Assembly (NCBI GenBank): GCA_947456245.1
Contig: CANGPS010000006.1
Coordinates: 1-64,000 of the forward strand
DNA: 64,000 nt
Origin: Acidimicrobiaceae bacterium
GTDB lineage: Bacteria; Actinomycetota; Acidimicrobiia; Acidimicrobiales; RAAP-2
Direction: 5' to 3'
Shown: positions 25,639 to 33,808 of the stretch, in pieces
Layout: every line of letters begins with the position of its first letter
Position numbering within the stretch: the first letter of the stretch is position 1
Program-made: the position numbers and the translations under genes
Notes under the pieces: model-generated
Databases searched by the model: none
The model's input: only the letters and a program-made list of their open reading frames with translations
What the model was told of the DNA's origin: nothing

Positions 25639-26736
25639 CTACCCCGGGCGTCGATGCCGGCCCGCCGAGGCGGCCTCTGCGTAGAGCACCTCGTAGCGGT
25701 CGGCCAGCGTGCTCATCGACCATCGTTCAGCCCGGGTGCGGCCTCGTTCGATGCTCCCTGGAGGAGGGCCGGCGAGGACCGCGGCGATCGAGGCTGCCAG
25801 GGCCACCGGGTCACCGGGTTCGACCAGCGTCCCGCAACCGTCGAGGGCCTGGCGGTAGCCGTCGATGTCCGAGCAGACCACGGCCACGCCCGCGGCCATG
25901 GCCTCGAGGAGGATGATGCCGAACGACTCACCACCGAGCGAGGGGGCGCACAGCGCGGAGGCGGCTCTGAGGCGGCGACGCTTCTCCTCGTCGCTGACGA
26001 CCCCCAGGAACTCGACGACCGCACCCGGTCCCTGCTGCCAGCCTGCGGGAGGGGCGCCCGTCACCCAGACGGTGATCGAGGGGTCGAGCCTCCCTGCCGC
26101 CTCGAGGAGCACCGAGCGGCCCTTCCGCGGCTCGTCGCGACCGAGGAACAACACCGTCGGCCCGGTGGTCGCCCAGGGCTCCACATCGCGGAAGCCCACG
26201 ACGTCGATCCCGTTGAACAACACCACTGGGTCGATGCCGAGGACCTCGTGCGCCGTCCGAGCGGCGGCGTCCGACACCGCCGACGCCACGTCGATCGCGG
26301 CAAGGCGGTGGCGCAGCAGGCGGCCCGCCACCCGGTAGAGGGCGTCTATCCCCGATCGATGGAAGGTGGCCACGAGCCCCGAGGGTCCCGGCGCCAGGAA
26401 CGACCAGCCCAGCACCGGCGCCAGGGGCTCGTGGACGTGGACGAGGTCCACCCCGGAGCCGACCACCGCACGAGCGGCCGAGCGGGCTGCAGCCACCGAG
26501 AAGGTGAGCGAGGCCTGTGAGCCGTTGGCGGGGACCGCCCGGACGCGGCCGACCAGCCGCTCGCGGATCGAGTCGTCGTCGGGGACGTGGCGGCCGGTGT
26601 GGCCCGGTGAGACGAGCGTGACGTCGTGACCCCGCCTCGACAGCTCGGTGGCCAGGCCGAGCGCCTGCTCCTGGACGCCCCCGGGCACCCCAAGGCTGTA
26701 CGGGGAGACCATGGCGATCCGAAGCATCGTGCTCAC
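25639..26736 (-). CDS. pimA: PimA-like phosphatidylinositol mannosyltransferase (GT4)
   Basis: GT-B glycosyltransferase of 365 residues, most like PimA, which transfers mannose from GDP-Man to the 2-position of phosphatidylinositol at the inner membrane face. Seen: MVSPYSLGVPGGVQEQALGLA, VHVHEPLAPVLGW, TFHRSG, and the EX7E motif ESFGIILLE in the C-terminal domain. The immediate upstream neighbours, a PatA-like acyltransferase and a PIP-synthase-like gene, support the role. GTG start overlaps the previous stop as GTGA. Confidence 0.85.
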   Translation of the reverse strand: MSTMLRIAMVSPYSLGVPGGVQEQALGLATELSRRGHDVTLVSPGHTGRHVPDDDSIRERLVGRVRAVPANGSQASLTFSVAAARSAARAVVGSGVDLVHVHEPLAPVLGWSFLAPGPSGLVATFHRSGIDALYRVAGRLLRHRLAAIDVASAVSDAAARTAHEVLGIDPVVLFNGIDVVGFRDVEPWATTGPTVLFLGRDEPRKGRSVLLEAAGRLDPSITVWVTGAPPAGWQQGPGAVVEFLGVVSDEEKRRRLRAASALCAPSLGGESFGIILLEAMAAGVAVVCSDIDGYRQALDGCGTLVEPGDPVALAASIAAVLAGPPPGSIERGRTRAERWSMSTLADRYEVLYAEAASAGRHRRPG

Positions 26737-27641
26737 GTCGACGCATCCTCCACGAATGCGTCAGAGAACACGTGCCACTGCTCTGGGTGCTGTCGGATGA
26801 GCACGCTGAGCTGGTCGGCCACCAGCTGGCTCACACGATGGACATCAGCCCGGAGGCGACCCTCGCGCTGCGTCGGGATCGGCTCGGTCATGATCACGCA
26901 GTGCTCGCGGCCCGGCCCGGAGTAGACCACCCCACACAGCAGGACCGCACCGCTGCGCAACGCCAACGTGGCTGGCCCCGCCGGGACCTTGGCCCGTCGG
27001 CCGTTGAGCTCGACCTCAATGCCGTCACCCGTGATGTCGCGGTCGGCGAGCAGGCCCACGAGCCCGCCCTCGTTGAGGGTCGAGAGGATCACCTTCCCCG
27101 CATCGCGGTCCAGGGGGGCGATGGCCAGCCCGATGGCCTCACGCTTGGCGATGAACCAGCTGAACAACTCGGGAGGATCGAGCACCTCGGCGACGGCGGT
27201 CATCGGGTAGCCCATGCGCGACAGCATCGCCCCACCCCACTCCCAGCTCCCCACGTGAGGAAGTGCCACGATGACGCCTCGGCCGGTCGACATCGCCGCG
27301 TCGAGGTGGTCGGCGCCCTCGACGATCACGATGCGGTCGTGGACCACCTCGAGCCCTGCACCCGGCAGGGTGGCGCCCTCCGCCCAGTAGCGGGCATAGC
27401 TGGCGAAGGCCCGGCGGGTGAACCGGGCGAGGACGGCGTCGTCGACCGGGGTGTCGCTCCCGTGCTCGAGGAGCGCCCGCACGTTCTGCGACACAGCGGT
27501 GCGGGACCCGGATGGCTTGAGGGCGATCAGGCCACCGAAGACCTCTGCCACGCGGACGGCGAACTGCACCGGGAGCTGCTCGAGGATCGTCCCGAGCGCC
27601 TTCCAGATGAGATACCGACGGCGGTCGGCGCGATCGGACAC
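26733..27641 (-). CDS. PatA-like phosphatidylinositol mannoside acyltransferase
   Basis: A 302-residue member of the LpxL/HtrB lysophospholipid acyltransferase family. The catalytic H-x4-E dyad is seen in LPHVGSWEWGG at about residue 128; LLADRDITGDGIEVELNGR and the VPAGPATLALRSGA stretch are typical of mycobacterial PatA, which acylates the mannose of PIM1/PIM2. Gene order pgsA-patA-pimA is the same as Rv2612c-Rv2610c. GTG start, 6 nt after the pgsA-like stop. Confidence 0.85.
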   Translation of the reverse strand: MSDRADRRRYLIWKALGTILEQLPVQFAVRVAEVFGGLIALKPSGSRTAVSQNVRALLEHGSDTPVDDAVLARFTRRAFASYARYWAEGATLPGAGLEVVHDRIVIVEGADHLDAAMSTGRGVIVALPHVGSWEWGGAMLSRMGYPMTAVAEVLDPPELFSWFIAKREAIGLAIAPLDRDAGKVILSTLNEGGLVGLLADRDITGDGIEVELNGRRAKVPAGPATLALRSGAVLLCGVVYSGPGREHCVIMTEPIPTQREGRLRADVHRVSQLVADQLSVLIRQHPEQWHVFSDAFVEDAST

Positions 27642-27647
27642 CGGGGC

Positions 27648-28418
27648 TCAGGGGCGCTGCGATGGGCGCTGGGATCGGCGGGAACGGGCGTCCCGACTCC
27701 CTGCGACCGCATCGCGTCGAGCCTGGAACCGCTCGCTGATCGCAGCGGAGCGGCGCCCAGACGCCTCTCGCTCGCGCCACTCGCGCCACCTCGAGTCGGC
27801 GAGCTTCGCCCGCCGACGCTGGATGGCCTGCGGGGAGACCTCGCTGGCCAGCTTCCAGACACGGACGAATCGACCCACCGCCGTGACCGAGGTCAGCACC
27901 AGGAGGATCCACAGCACCGGGACGAGCAGCACCGGGTCGAGGAACCCCACGCCGAGGAGGATCATGCGCTCCGCCCGCTCCATGAGCCCGCCCTTGGCGC
28001 TCAGCCCCAGGGCCTCGGCCTTCGCCCGCTGGTACGAGACGATGGAGGTCACGCCGAGGATGGCGAGCGGCAGCAGGGCGAGGTGGCCCTCCCCCTCGGA
28101 GATCAGGTACCACGAGACGCCGCCCATGAGCACGGCGTCCGCCACCCGATCGGTCACCGAGTCGAAGAACGCACCGCGCACCGAGGTGGTCCCGGCCGCC
28201 TTGGCCACCGGACCGTCGAAGAGGTCGTGGGCACCGGTGAGCGTCAGCAGCACGATGGCGAGGTAGAGGTGGCCGGTCGCGACGGCGACGGCAGTAGCGG
28301 TGGCGGTGACGAGGCCCGTCGCCGTGAGCACGTCAGCGGTGATCCCGTGGCTCTGCAGCCACACCCCGACCGGCGCGGTCCGCTTGTCCACTGCACCTCT
28401 CCAGCGACCGTCGAACAT
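27648..28418 (-). CDS. pgsA: CDP-alcohol phosphatidyltransferase, probable phosphatidylinositol phosphate synthase
   Basis: Membrane enzyme of 256 residues that would join CDP-diacylglycerol and inositol 1-phosphate. The CAP motif is present as DLFDGPVAK with the second half GAFFDSVTDRVAD, keeping the four aspartates; the usual Arg of DGxxAR is Lys. About six hydrophobic segments follow, then a basic C-terminal tail (Arg/Ser/Gln-rich from about 205). ATG 28418 has GGAGG four bases upstream. The assignment to PIP synthase rather than PGP synthase rests mainly on the PatA/PimA neighbours. Confidence 0.83.
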   Translation of the reverse strand: MFDGRWRGAVDKRTAPVGVWLQSHGITADVLTATGLVTATATAVAVATGHLYLAIVLLTLTGAHDLFDGPVAKAAGTTSVRGAFFDSVTDRVADAVLMGGVSWYLISEGEGHLALLPLAILGVTSIVSYQRAKAEALGLSAKGGLMERAERMILLGVGFLDPVLLVPVLWILLVLTSVTAVGRFVRVWKLASEVSPQAIQRRRAKLADSRWREWREREASGRRSAAISERFQARRDAVAGSRDARSRRSQRPSQRP

Positions 28419-28509
28419 CTGACCTCCGAAGCCCTGGCTGCGGCACGCTCATGGCCGCACACCCGAGGGGTTCACTTCGTGGGCACCGGGGGTGGCGCCC
28501 TCGACCTCA

Positions 28510-28515
28510 AGGGTA
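28510..28515 (-). promoter_or_regulatory. Putative -10 box in the HIT-pgsA gap
   Basis: TACCCT on the minus strand lies in the 111-nt gap after the HIT gene, giving a leader of about 85 nt for the pgsA-patA-pimA group. Nothing else is seen in the gap. Confidence 0.25.
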
Positions 28516-28529
28516 CTACCCCATCGATC

Positions 28530-29063
28530 TCAGTCGGTGATGGGGTCCCGTCCGTCCATCTGCGGCCACGCCTGAGTGACCTTCTCCCAGGTGGTGTCAA
28601 GCGACTCCGGCAGGACGCGCGTCTCGGCGATCGAGGTCATGAAGTTGGTGTCGCCCGCCCATCGCGGGAGGGCATGGAGGTGCAGGTGGGCCGGGATGCC
28701 GGCACCGGCCGCCTCACCGAGGTTGGCTCCGAGGTTGATGCCTCCCGGCTGGTAGGCGACCTCGAGGGCCGCCACCGCACGCCGGGCCGTCGACCAGACG
28801 CCGGCCGCCTCGGCTTCGGTCAGGGCGAGCAGGTGCGACTCGTGGCGCCTCGGCAGGATCAGCAGGTGTCCGCTGCCATAGGGGAAGGCGTTGAGCACGC
28901 ACATCGACACCGCATCGAGGTGGACGACCCCCGACTCGACGGTGACCCCCATCTCGGACAAGGCACAGAAGACGCACCGCCCAGCCTTGGCCTCGGCACC
29001 CACCTTGGTGGCCGCCGTGGACACGTACTCGGAGCGCCAGCTGGCCCAGAGCCGTTCGATCAC
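28530..29063 (-). CDS. HIT-domain nucleotide phosphorylase/hydrolase
   Basis: A 177-residue histidine-triad protein corresponding in position and type to M. tuberculosis Rv2613c, an AP4A phosphorylase. Triad seen as HLHLHALPRW near residue 127, preceded by NLGANLGEAAGAGIPAH. CVFC near residue 30 may be the first half of a zinc site, and LLILPRRHESHL is typical. GTG start overlaps the thrS stop as GTGA. Confidence 0.9.
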   Translation of the reverse strand: MIERLWASWRSEYVSTAATKVGAEAKAGRCVFCALSEMGVTVESGVVHLDAVSMCVLNAFPYGSGHLLILPRRHESHLLALTEAEAAGVWSTARRAVAALEVAYQPGGINLGANLGEAAGAGIPAHLHLHALPRWAGDTNFMTSIAETRVLPESLDTTWEKVTQAWPQMDGRDPITD

Positions 29064-31048
29064 CCGACGGACGCGTCCTCAGGGGACCCGTGGTCGGCGA
29101 CCTCCCTGGTGATGGCCCGGGCGAAGTCCTCGATCGTGACCCCGCGCTCGGGGGTGTCGGAGCCACGACGGTTGATCCCGACGGTCCGACCAGCGACATC
29201 GTCATCGCCGACCACGAGGATGTAGGGGATCTTCGACAGCTTTGCCTTGCGGACCCGGGCACCGAGCGGCTCGGAGGCGGGCTCCACCTCGACCCTGATC
29301 CCAGACGAGGCCAGGAGGTGGCGCACCTCGAAGGCATAGTCCTCGTGGTCGTCGCGCACCGGGACGACGATGACCTGCTCCGGAGCAAGCCACGTGGGCA
29401 GGTTCCCGGCGTGGTGCTCGATGAGGATGGCCATGAATCGCTCCACCGTGCCGAAGAGGGCGCGGTGGATCATGATCGGACGGTGGCGGGCATTGTCTCC
29501 GCCGACGTACTCGAGCCCGAAGCGCTGCGGCAGCTGCAGGTCGAGCTGGATGGTCGACATCTGATGGGTCCGACCGATGGCATCCCGGGCCTGCACCGAG
29601 ATCTTGGGGCCATAGAAGGCACCACCACCCTCGTCGAGCACGAGGGTCAGACCGGCCGACTCCGCCACGCGGCGAAGCGTCGACTCGGCGATCTCCCACT
29701 CCTCCTGCGTGCCGACCGCCTTGCCCTCGGGCTTGGTGGACAGCTCGAGGTAGAAGTCGTCGAGCCCGAACTCGCCGAGCAGGTCGAGGACGAAGGTCAG
29801 CAGCGACTCGAGCTCGGCCTCCATCTGCTCGAGGGTGCAGAAGATGTGGGCATCGTCCTGCGTCATCCCTCGAACCCGGGTGAGGCCGTGCACCACGCCG
29901 GACTTCTCGTAGCGGTACACCGACCCGAACTCGAACATCCGGATCGGCAGCTCGCGGTACGACCGCTGGCGGGACCGGAAGATCAGGATGTGGAACGGAC
30001 AGTTCATCGGCTTGAGGTAGTACTTCTGGCCGTCATCGAGCTCCATCGGGGGGTACATCCCGTCGGCGAACCAGTCGAGGTGCCCTGAGATCTCGAAGAG
30101 GTCTGACTTGGTCACGTGGGGGGTGTAGACGAACTCGTAGTCCGCCTCGACGTGGCGCTGGCGCGAGTAGTCCTCCATCACCCGACGGATGGTGCCGCCC
30201 CTCGGATGGAACACGGCGAGGCCGCTGCCGAGCTCGTCGGGGAAGCTGAACAGGTCCATCTGCGAGCCAAGCTTGCGGTGGTCGCGCTTCTCGGCCTCCT
30301 CGAGGCGGAACAGGTGCTGGGCGAGGGCGTCCTTGGACTCCCAGGCCGTGCCGTAGATGCGCTGGAGCTGCGGGCGCTTCTCATCGCCCCTCCAGTACGC
30401 ACCGGCCACCCGCATGAGCTTGAAGTGCCCGAGCCGCTTGGTGGAGGGCACGTGGGGACCCCGGCAGAGGTCGGTGAAGGTGTCGGAGTTCTTGTACGCC
30501 GACACCACCGAGGCCCCGGCCGGTGCGTCGACCTCAGCCCCACCGCCAGCCACGGTCCGGATGATCTCGGTCTTGAACGGCTGGGCGGCGAAGAGCTCGA
30601 GGCCCTCGTCGATCGTGTGCTCCGACCGCACGAAGGGCTGGTCCTCCTTGACGATCTCTCGCATGGTGGCCTCGATGCGCTCGAGGTCGTCATCGCTGAA
30701 GTGCTGGCCGTCGGGGAGCTCGAAGTCGTAGTAGAAGCCGTCCTCGATCACCGGGCCGATGGCGAAGTGCGCTCCTGGCCACAGTCGAAGCACCGCCTGG
30801 GCGAGCACGTGCGCCGTGGAGTGGCGAAGCACCTCACGACCAGCGGGCGTCGATGGCGTCAGGATGGCGATCGCCGCACCGTCGGGCAGCACCGTGCTCA
30901 GGTCGGCCTCGGTCCCGTCGACCGTGATCGCCAGGGCATCCTTGGCCAGCCGGGAGCCGATCGATGCGGCCAGGTCCGCACCGGTGGCCCCCTCGTCGAG
31001 CTCCTTGGTGGAGCCATCGGGCAGTCGGACCATCACCTTCGAACTCAT
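29060..31048 (-). CDS. thrS: Threonyl-tRNA synthetase
   Basis: Class II synthetase of 662 residues with TGS domain (1-62), the editing domain with HSTAHVLAQAV and the distal CxxxH element, and the catalytic core: MNCPFHILIF (zinc cysteine), RMFEFGSVYRYEKSGVVHGLTRVRGMTQDDAHIF split over motif 2, and motif 3 HRALFGTVERFMAILIEH. The C-terminal anticodon domain ends VGINRRGSDTPERGVTIEDF. It follows the mshC stop by 27 nt, so it may be read from the npdG-mshC unit. Confidence 0.97.
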   Translation of the reverse strand: MSSKVMVRLPDGSTKELDEGATGADLAASIGSRLAKDALAITVDGTEADLSTVLPDGAAIAILTPSTPAGREVLRHSTAHVLAQAVLRLWPGAHFAIGPVIEDGFYYDFELPDGQHFSDDDLERIEATMREIVKEDQPFVRSEHTIDEGLELFAAQPFKTEIIRTVAGGGAEVDAPAGASVVSAYKNSDTFTDLCRGPHVPSTKRLGHFKLMRVAGAYWRGDEKRPQLQRIYGTAWESKDALAQHLFRLEEAEKRDHRKLGSQMDLFSFPDELGSGLAVFHPRGGTIRRVMEDYSRQRHVEADYEFVYTPHVTKSDLFEISGHLDWFADGMYPPMELDDGQKYYLKPMNCPFHILIFRSRQRSYRELPIRMFEFGSVYRYEKSGVVHGLTRVRGMTQDDAHIFCTLEQMEAELESLLTFVLDLLGEFGLDDFYLELSTKPEGKAVGTQEEWEIAESTLRRVAESAGLTLVLDEGGGAFYGPKISVQARDAIGRTHQMSTIQLDLQLPQRFGLEYVGGDNARHRPIMIHRALFGTVERFMAILIEHHAGNLPTWLAPEQVIVVPVRDDHEDYAFEVRHLLASSGIRVEVEPASEPLGARVRKAKLSKIPYILVVGDDDVAGRTVGINRRGSDTPERGVTIEDFARAITREVADHGSPEDASVG

Positions 31049-31075
31049 CGCATCCTCTTCACTGGGGTCGTGCCG

Positions 31076-32200
31076 TCACAGGGTAACGCCGAGCAGCGCA
31101 GCGCCGGCTCTGACGCTGAGGCCAGAGGCGGCCAGCTCATCGAGGCCGGCGAGCGCACGCGGGGTGTCGAGATCGTCATCGAGGGCGGCCCGGACCACGG
31201 CCAGGCTGGCCCCGTCGTCGTCGGCGGTGGCGCCACGCCAGCGCTCCACCCGGGCCACGGCGTGATCGAGGTCGCCGTCGTGCCACTCCCAGTCGAACCG
31301 GTAGTGGTGCGCCAGCAGTGCGGTGCGCACCGCTGCCGCGTCCGCCCGCTCGAGCAGGTCGTCGACGAAGACGAGGTTCCCGAGCGACTTCGACATCTTG
31401 GTCCCGTCGAGGCCGACCAGCCCGATGTGGAACCAATGGCGGACGAATGGCCTCCCGGTCACCGTCTCGCTCTGGGCGGTCTCGCACTCGTGGTGCGGGA
31501 ACACGAGATCCCTCCCACCACCATGGACATCGAGGGTCTCTCCGAGCTCTCGCAGCGCCAGGGCCGAGCACTCCACGTGCCAGCCCGGCCGACCCGGGCC
31601 GAAGCGAGACTCCCAGGCCGGCTCGTCCTCGAGCGACGGCTGCCAGAGCACGAAGTCGAGCGGGTCGCGCTTGTTGGGGTCGTCGACGTTCCCGCCGTGC
31701 TCGGCGGCGAGCGCCAGCATCTCGGCCCGGTCCCGATGGCTCACCGAGCCGAACGCGGCGAAGCTCGACGCGTCGAAGTACACGGCACCCCCCGACTGGT
31801 AGGCCGCTCCTCGGTCGATGGCCGCCTGGATGAGCGACAGGATCTCTGGGATGGCCGAGGTGGCCCTGGGCTCGGAGTAGCTCGGCAGCAGCCCGAGCGC
31901 CGCCATCTGCCGGTCGAACGTGGCCATCTGCTCGGCCGCGAGGTCGAGGTAGTGGACACCGAGCTCGCGAGCCTTGCGCAGGATGTCATCGTCGACGTCC
32001 GTCACGTTGCGGACGCATCGGGTCTCGTGCCCGAGGTCGCGCAGGCGGCGCTGGAGGATGTCGAAGGCCATGTACACCGCGGCGTGCCCGAGGTGCGCCG
32101 TGTCATAGGGCGTGATGCCGCAGCTGTAGAGGGTGACCACCGGCCCGGCCTCGATCGGGAAGATCCCCTGACGGGCGGTGTCATAGAGGTTGACCGTCAT
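31076..32200 (-). CDS. mshC: L-cysteine:1D-myo-inositol 2-amino-2-deoxy-alpha-D-glucopyranoside ligase MshC
   Basis: ATP-dependent ligase of mycothiol biosynthesis, derived from class I cysteinyl-tRNA synthetase. The signature CGITPYDTAHLGHA (residues 27-40) has ITPYD, typical of MshC, instead of CGPTVYD of CysRS. Zinc ligands are probably Cys27, Cys211 (HVECSALAL) and a His of PHHE (236/237); KMSKSLGN at 269-275 is the class I loop. At 374 residues it is shorter than mycobacterial MshC (about 410) and lacks the CysRS anticodon domain. It lies between npdG and thrS. Confidence 0.85.
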   Translation of the reverse strand: MTVNLYDTARQGIFPIEAGPVVTLYSCGITPYDTAHLGHAAVYMAFDILQRRLRDLGHETRCVRNVTDVDDDILRKARELGVHYLDLAAEQMATFDRQMAALGLLPSYSEPRATSAIPEILSLIQAAIDRGAAYQSGGAVYFDASSFAAFGSVSHRDRAEMLALAAEHGGNVDDPNKRDPLDFVLWQPSLEDEPAWESRFGPGRPGWHVECSALALRELGETLDVHGGGRDLVFPHHECETAQSETVTGRPFVRHWFHIGLVGLDGTKMSKSLGNLVFVDDLLERADAAAVRTALLAHHYRFDWEWHDGDLDHAVARVERWRGATADDDGASLAVVRAALDDDLDTPRALAGLDELAASGLSVRAGAALLGVTL

Positions 32201-32222
32201 CGGCCTGCGTCCCGGATCGCGC

Positions 32223-32873
32223 TCAGAGCCCGGCGATGCGGAGCGTCGAGTGTGCCTTGTGACGGATGTTCATCGTGATGCACACCGCCGTGAAGGCCTC
32301 GATCGGCGACGCCTGCGCCAAGCTGCCCGCGTCGATGCCCCGGAGCCCCTCGATCGAGTCGATCAGCTCGATGGTGGCGGCGCGGGCCCGGTCGGAGTCC
32401 CCGCACACGAGGACGTCGGCGACGAGGCCCGAGTCGAGCTTCTCCATGTCGGCGGCCGGGAGGTGGTGGAAGGAGGCCGCCACGTCGGATCCCGGGAGGG
32501 CGGCCGAGATCTGGCCGGCCATCGACCCGCGCGGCGGGTAGAGCGGCAGCATCTCGCGACCCTCCTTCGTCAGGGCGTTCACCATCGACACCACGATGCG
32601 ACCGTTGAGCGCCGACGAGAGCGACTTCGCCGTGGCGACGGCGCCCTCCCACGGCGTCGCGATCACCACGAGGTCGCATCCGGCCGCGTCCTCGTTGCTC
32701 GTGCCGACCAGGTCGAGCGTGGATCCCTCGACCCGCCCCCGGAGGTCGGCGGCGACCTCCTCAGCCCTGGCGGCATCGCGCGAGCCGAGGCAGACCGAGT
32801 GGCCAGCCACCGCCGAGCGAATGGCGAGCCCACGTCCCGCCGGTCCTGTTCCTCCGATGATTCCGATGCGCAT
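32223..32873 (-). CDS. npdG: NADPH-dependent F420 reductase (F420:NADP oxidoreductase)
   Basis: A 216-residue Rossmann protein that moves hydride between NADPH and coenzyme F420. N-terminal GIIGGTGPAGRGLAIR, then the NADP-selecting LGSRDAARA, VVIATPWEGAV, and SFHHLPAADM near residue 135, a hallmark of the family. F420 use agrees with an actinobacterial host. It is 22 nt from mshC and divergent from the enoyl-ACP reductase, sharing a 53-bp intergenic region. Confidence 0.88.
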   Translation of the reverse strand: MRIGIIGGTGPAGRGLAIRSAVAGHSVCLGSRDAARAEEVAADLRGRVEGSTLDLVGTSNEDAAGCDLVVIATPWEGAVATAKSLSSALNGRIVVSMVNALTKEGREMLPLYPPRGSMAGQISAALPGSDVAASFHHLPAADMEKLDSGLVADVLVCGDSDRARAATIELIDSIEGLRGIDAGSLAQASPIEAFTAVCITMNIRHKAHSTLRIAGL

Positions 32874-32914
32874 GCCCCAAGCATCCCACAGCCCCGCGGG
32901 CGGTTTGGGCGCTG

Positions 32915-32920
32915 TAGGTT
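32915..32920 (+). promoter_or_regulatory. Putative leaderless -10 box for the enoyl-ACP reductase gene
   Basis: TAGGTT ends 6 nt before the ATG at 32927 and no ribosome site is visible. Confidence 0.45.
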
Positions 32921-32926
32921 GCGACC

Positions 32927-33730
32927 ATGGGCCTTCTCGATGGAAAGACCGTCCTCGTCACCGGCATCCTGACCGACGCCTCGCTCGCCTTCGCCATCGC
33001 CGAGCGCACCCAGCTCGAGGGTGGAACCGTGATCGCCACCGGGTTCGGTCGAGGGCTCTCGCTCACGAGGCGCGTCCTGCGCAAGCTCCCTGACACCCCG
33101 GAGCTCATCGAGCTCGATGTCGCCGACCCCGACTCGCTCGCCTCGGCGGCCGCAGCGGTCAGCGAGATCACCGACCACCTCGACGGCGTGGTGCACGCCG
33201 TTGGCTTCGCCCCCGAGGCCTGCCTCGGACACGGCATGATGGCTGCCAGCCAGGAAGAGGCCGCCACCGCCTTCACCATCTCGGCCTACTCGCTGGCCGC
33301 CCTGTGCCGGACCTTCCACCCGATGCTCTGCCGTGCCCCTGCGGGAGCGTCGGTGGTCGGCCTCGACTTCGACGCCTCCCGAGCCTGGCCCCTCTACGAC
33401 TGGATGGGCGTCATGAAGGCATCGCTCGAGAGCCTCTCGCGCTACCTGGCCCGAGACCTCGGCCCCGATCAGATCCGGGTCAACCTCGTGGCGGCCGGTC
33501 CGATCCGGACCATGGCGGCCAAGTCGATCCCCGGATTCTCCACCTTCGAGGACACCTGGTCGGCGGGCGCCCCACTCGGCTGGGACGTTGGCGACGCCGG
33601 TCCGGTGGCCAGCGCCACCGTCGCACTGCTGAGCGACCTGTTCCCAGCCACCACCGGCGAGATCCTCCACGTCGACGGTGGCATCCACGCCCTCGGGGCC
33701 ATCAGTCCGAGCCCACCACCCGTCGCCTGA
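32927..33730 (+). CDS. fabI: InhA-type enoyl-[acyl-carrier-protein] reductase
   Basis: NADH-dependent reductase of type II fatty-acid synthesis, 267 residues and close to M. tuberculosis InhA along its length (LLDGKTVLVTGILTD, LDGVVHAVGF, VGLDFDASRAWPLYDWMGV, NLVAAGPIRTMA). Catalytic Tyr157 and Lys164 are present in YDWMGVMK. The residue aligned with InhA Ser94 is Ala91. No mabA (fabG) gene is adjacent, unlike the mycobacterial mabA-inhA pair. It stands alone before the polysaccharide cluster. Confidence 0.93.
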   Translation: MGLLDGKTVLVTGILTDASLAFAIAERTQLEGGTVIATGFGRGLSLTRRVLRKLPDTPELIELDVADPDSLASAAAAVSEITDHLDGVVHAVGFAPEACLGHGMMAASQEEAATAFTISAYSLAALCRTFHPMLCRAPAGASVVGLDFDASRAWPLYDWMGVMKASLESLSRYLARDLGPDQIRVNLVAAGPIRTMAAKSIPGFSTFEDTWSAGAPLGWDVGDAGPVASATVALLSDLFPATTGEILHVDGGIHALGAISPSPPPVA

Positions 33731-33770
33731 CCCGGTTCAGGGTGGCACCGGCGAAGCCCCGCCGATGATC

Positions 33771-33776
33771 TACCCT
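33771..33776 (+). promoter_or_regulatory. Putative -10 box for the exopolysaccharide gene string
   Basis: TACCCT, followed by a leader of about 26 nt carrying a G-rich ribosome site before the GTG at 33809. Confidence 0.4.
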
Positions 33777-33808
33777 AAGGACCGCTTGCGACTTTCCGGG
33801 GGGGTGGC

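Noticed and set aside
31076-32200. Calling this gene cysteinyl-tRNA synthetase (cysS)
   Set aside because: The CGITPYD motif and the short C-terminus fit MshC; CysRS would read CGPTVYD and carry an anticodon-binding domain.
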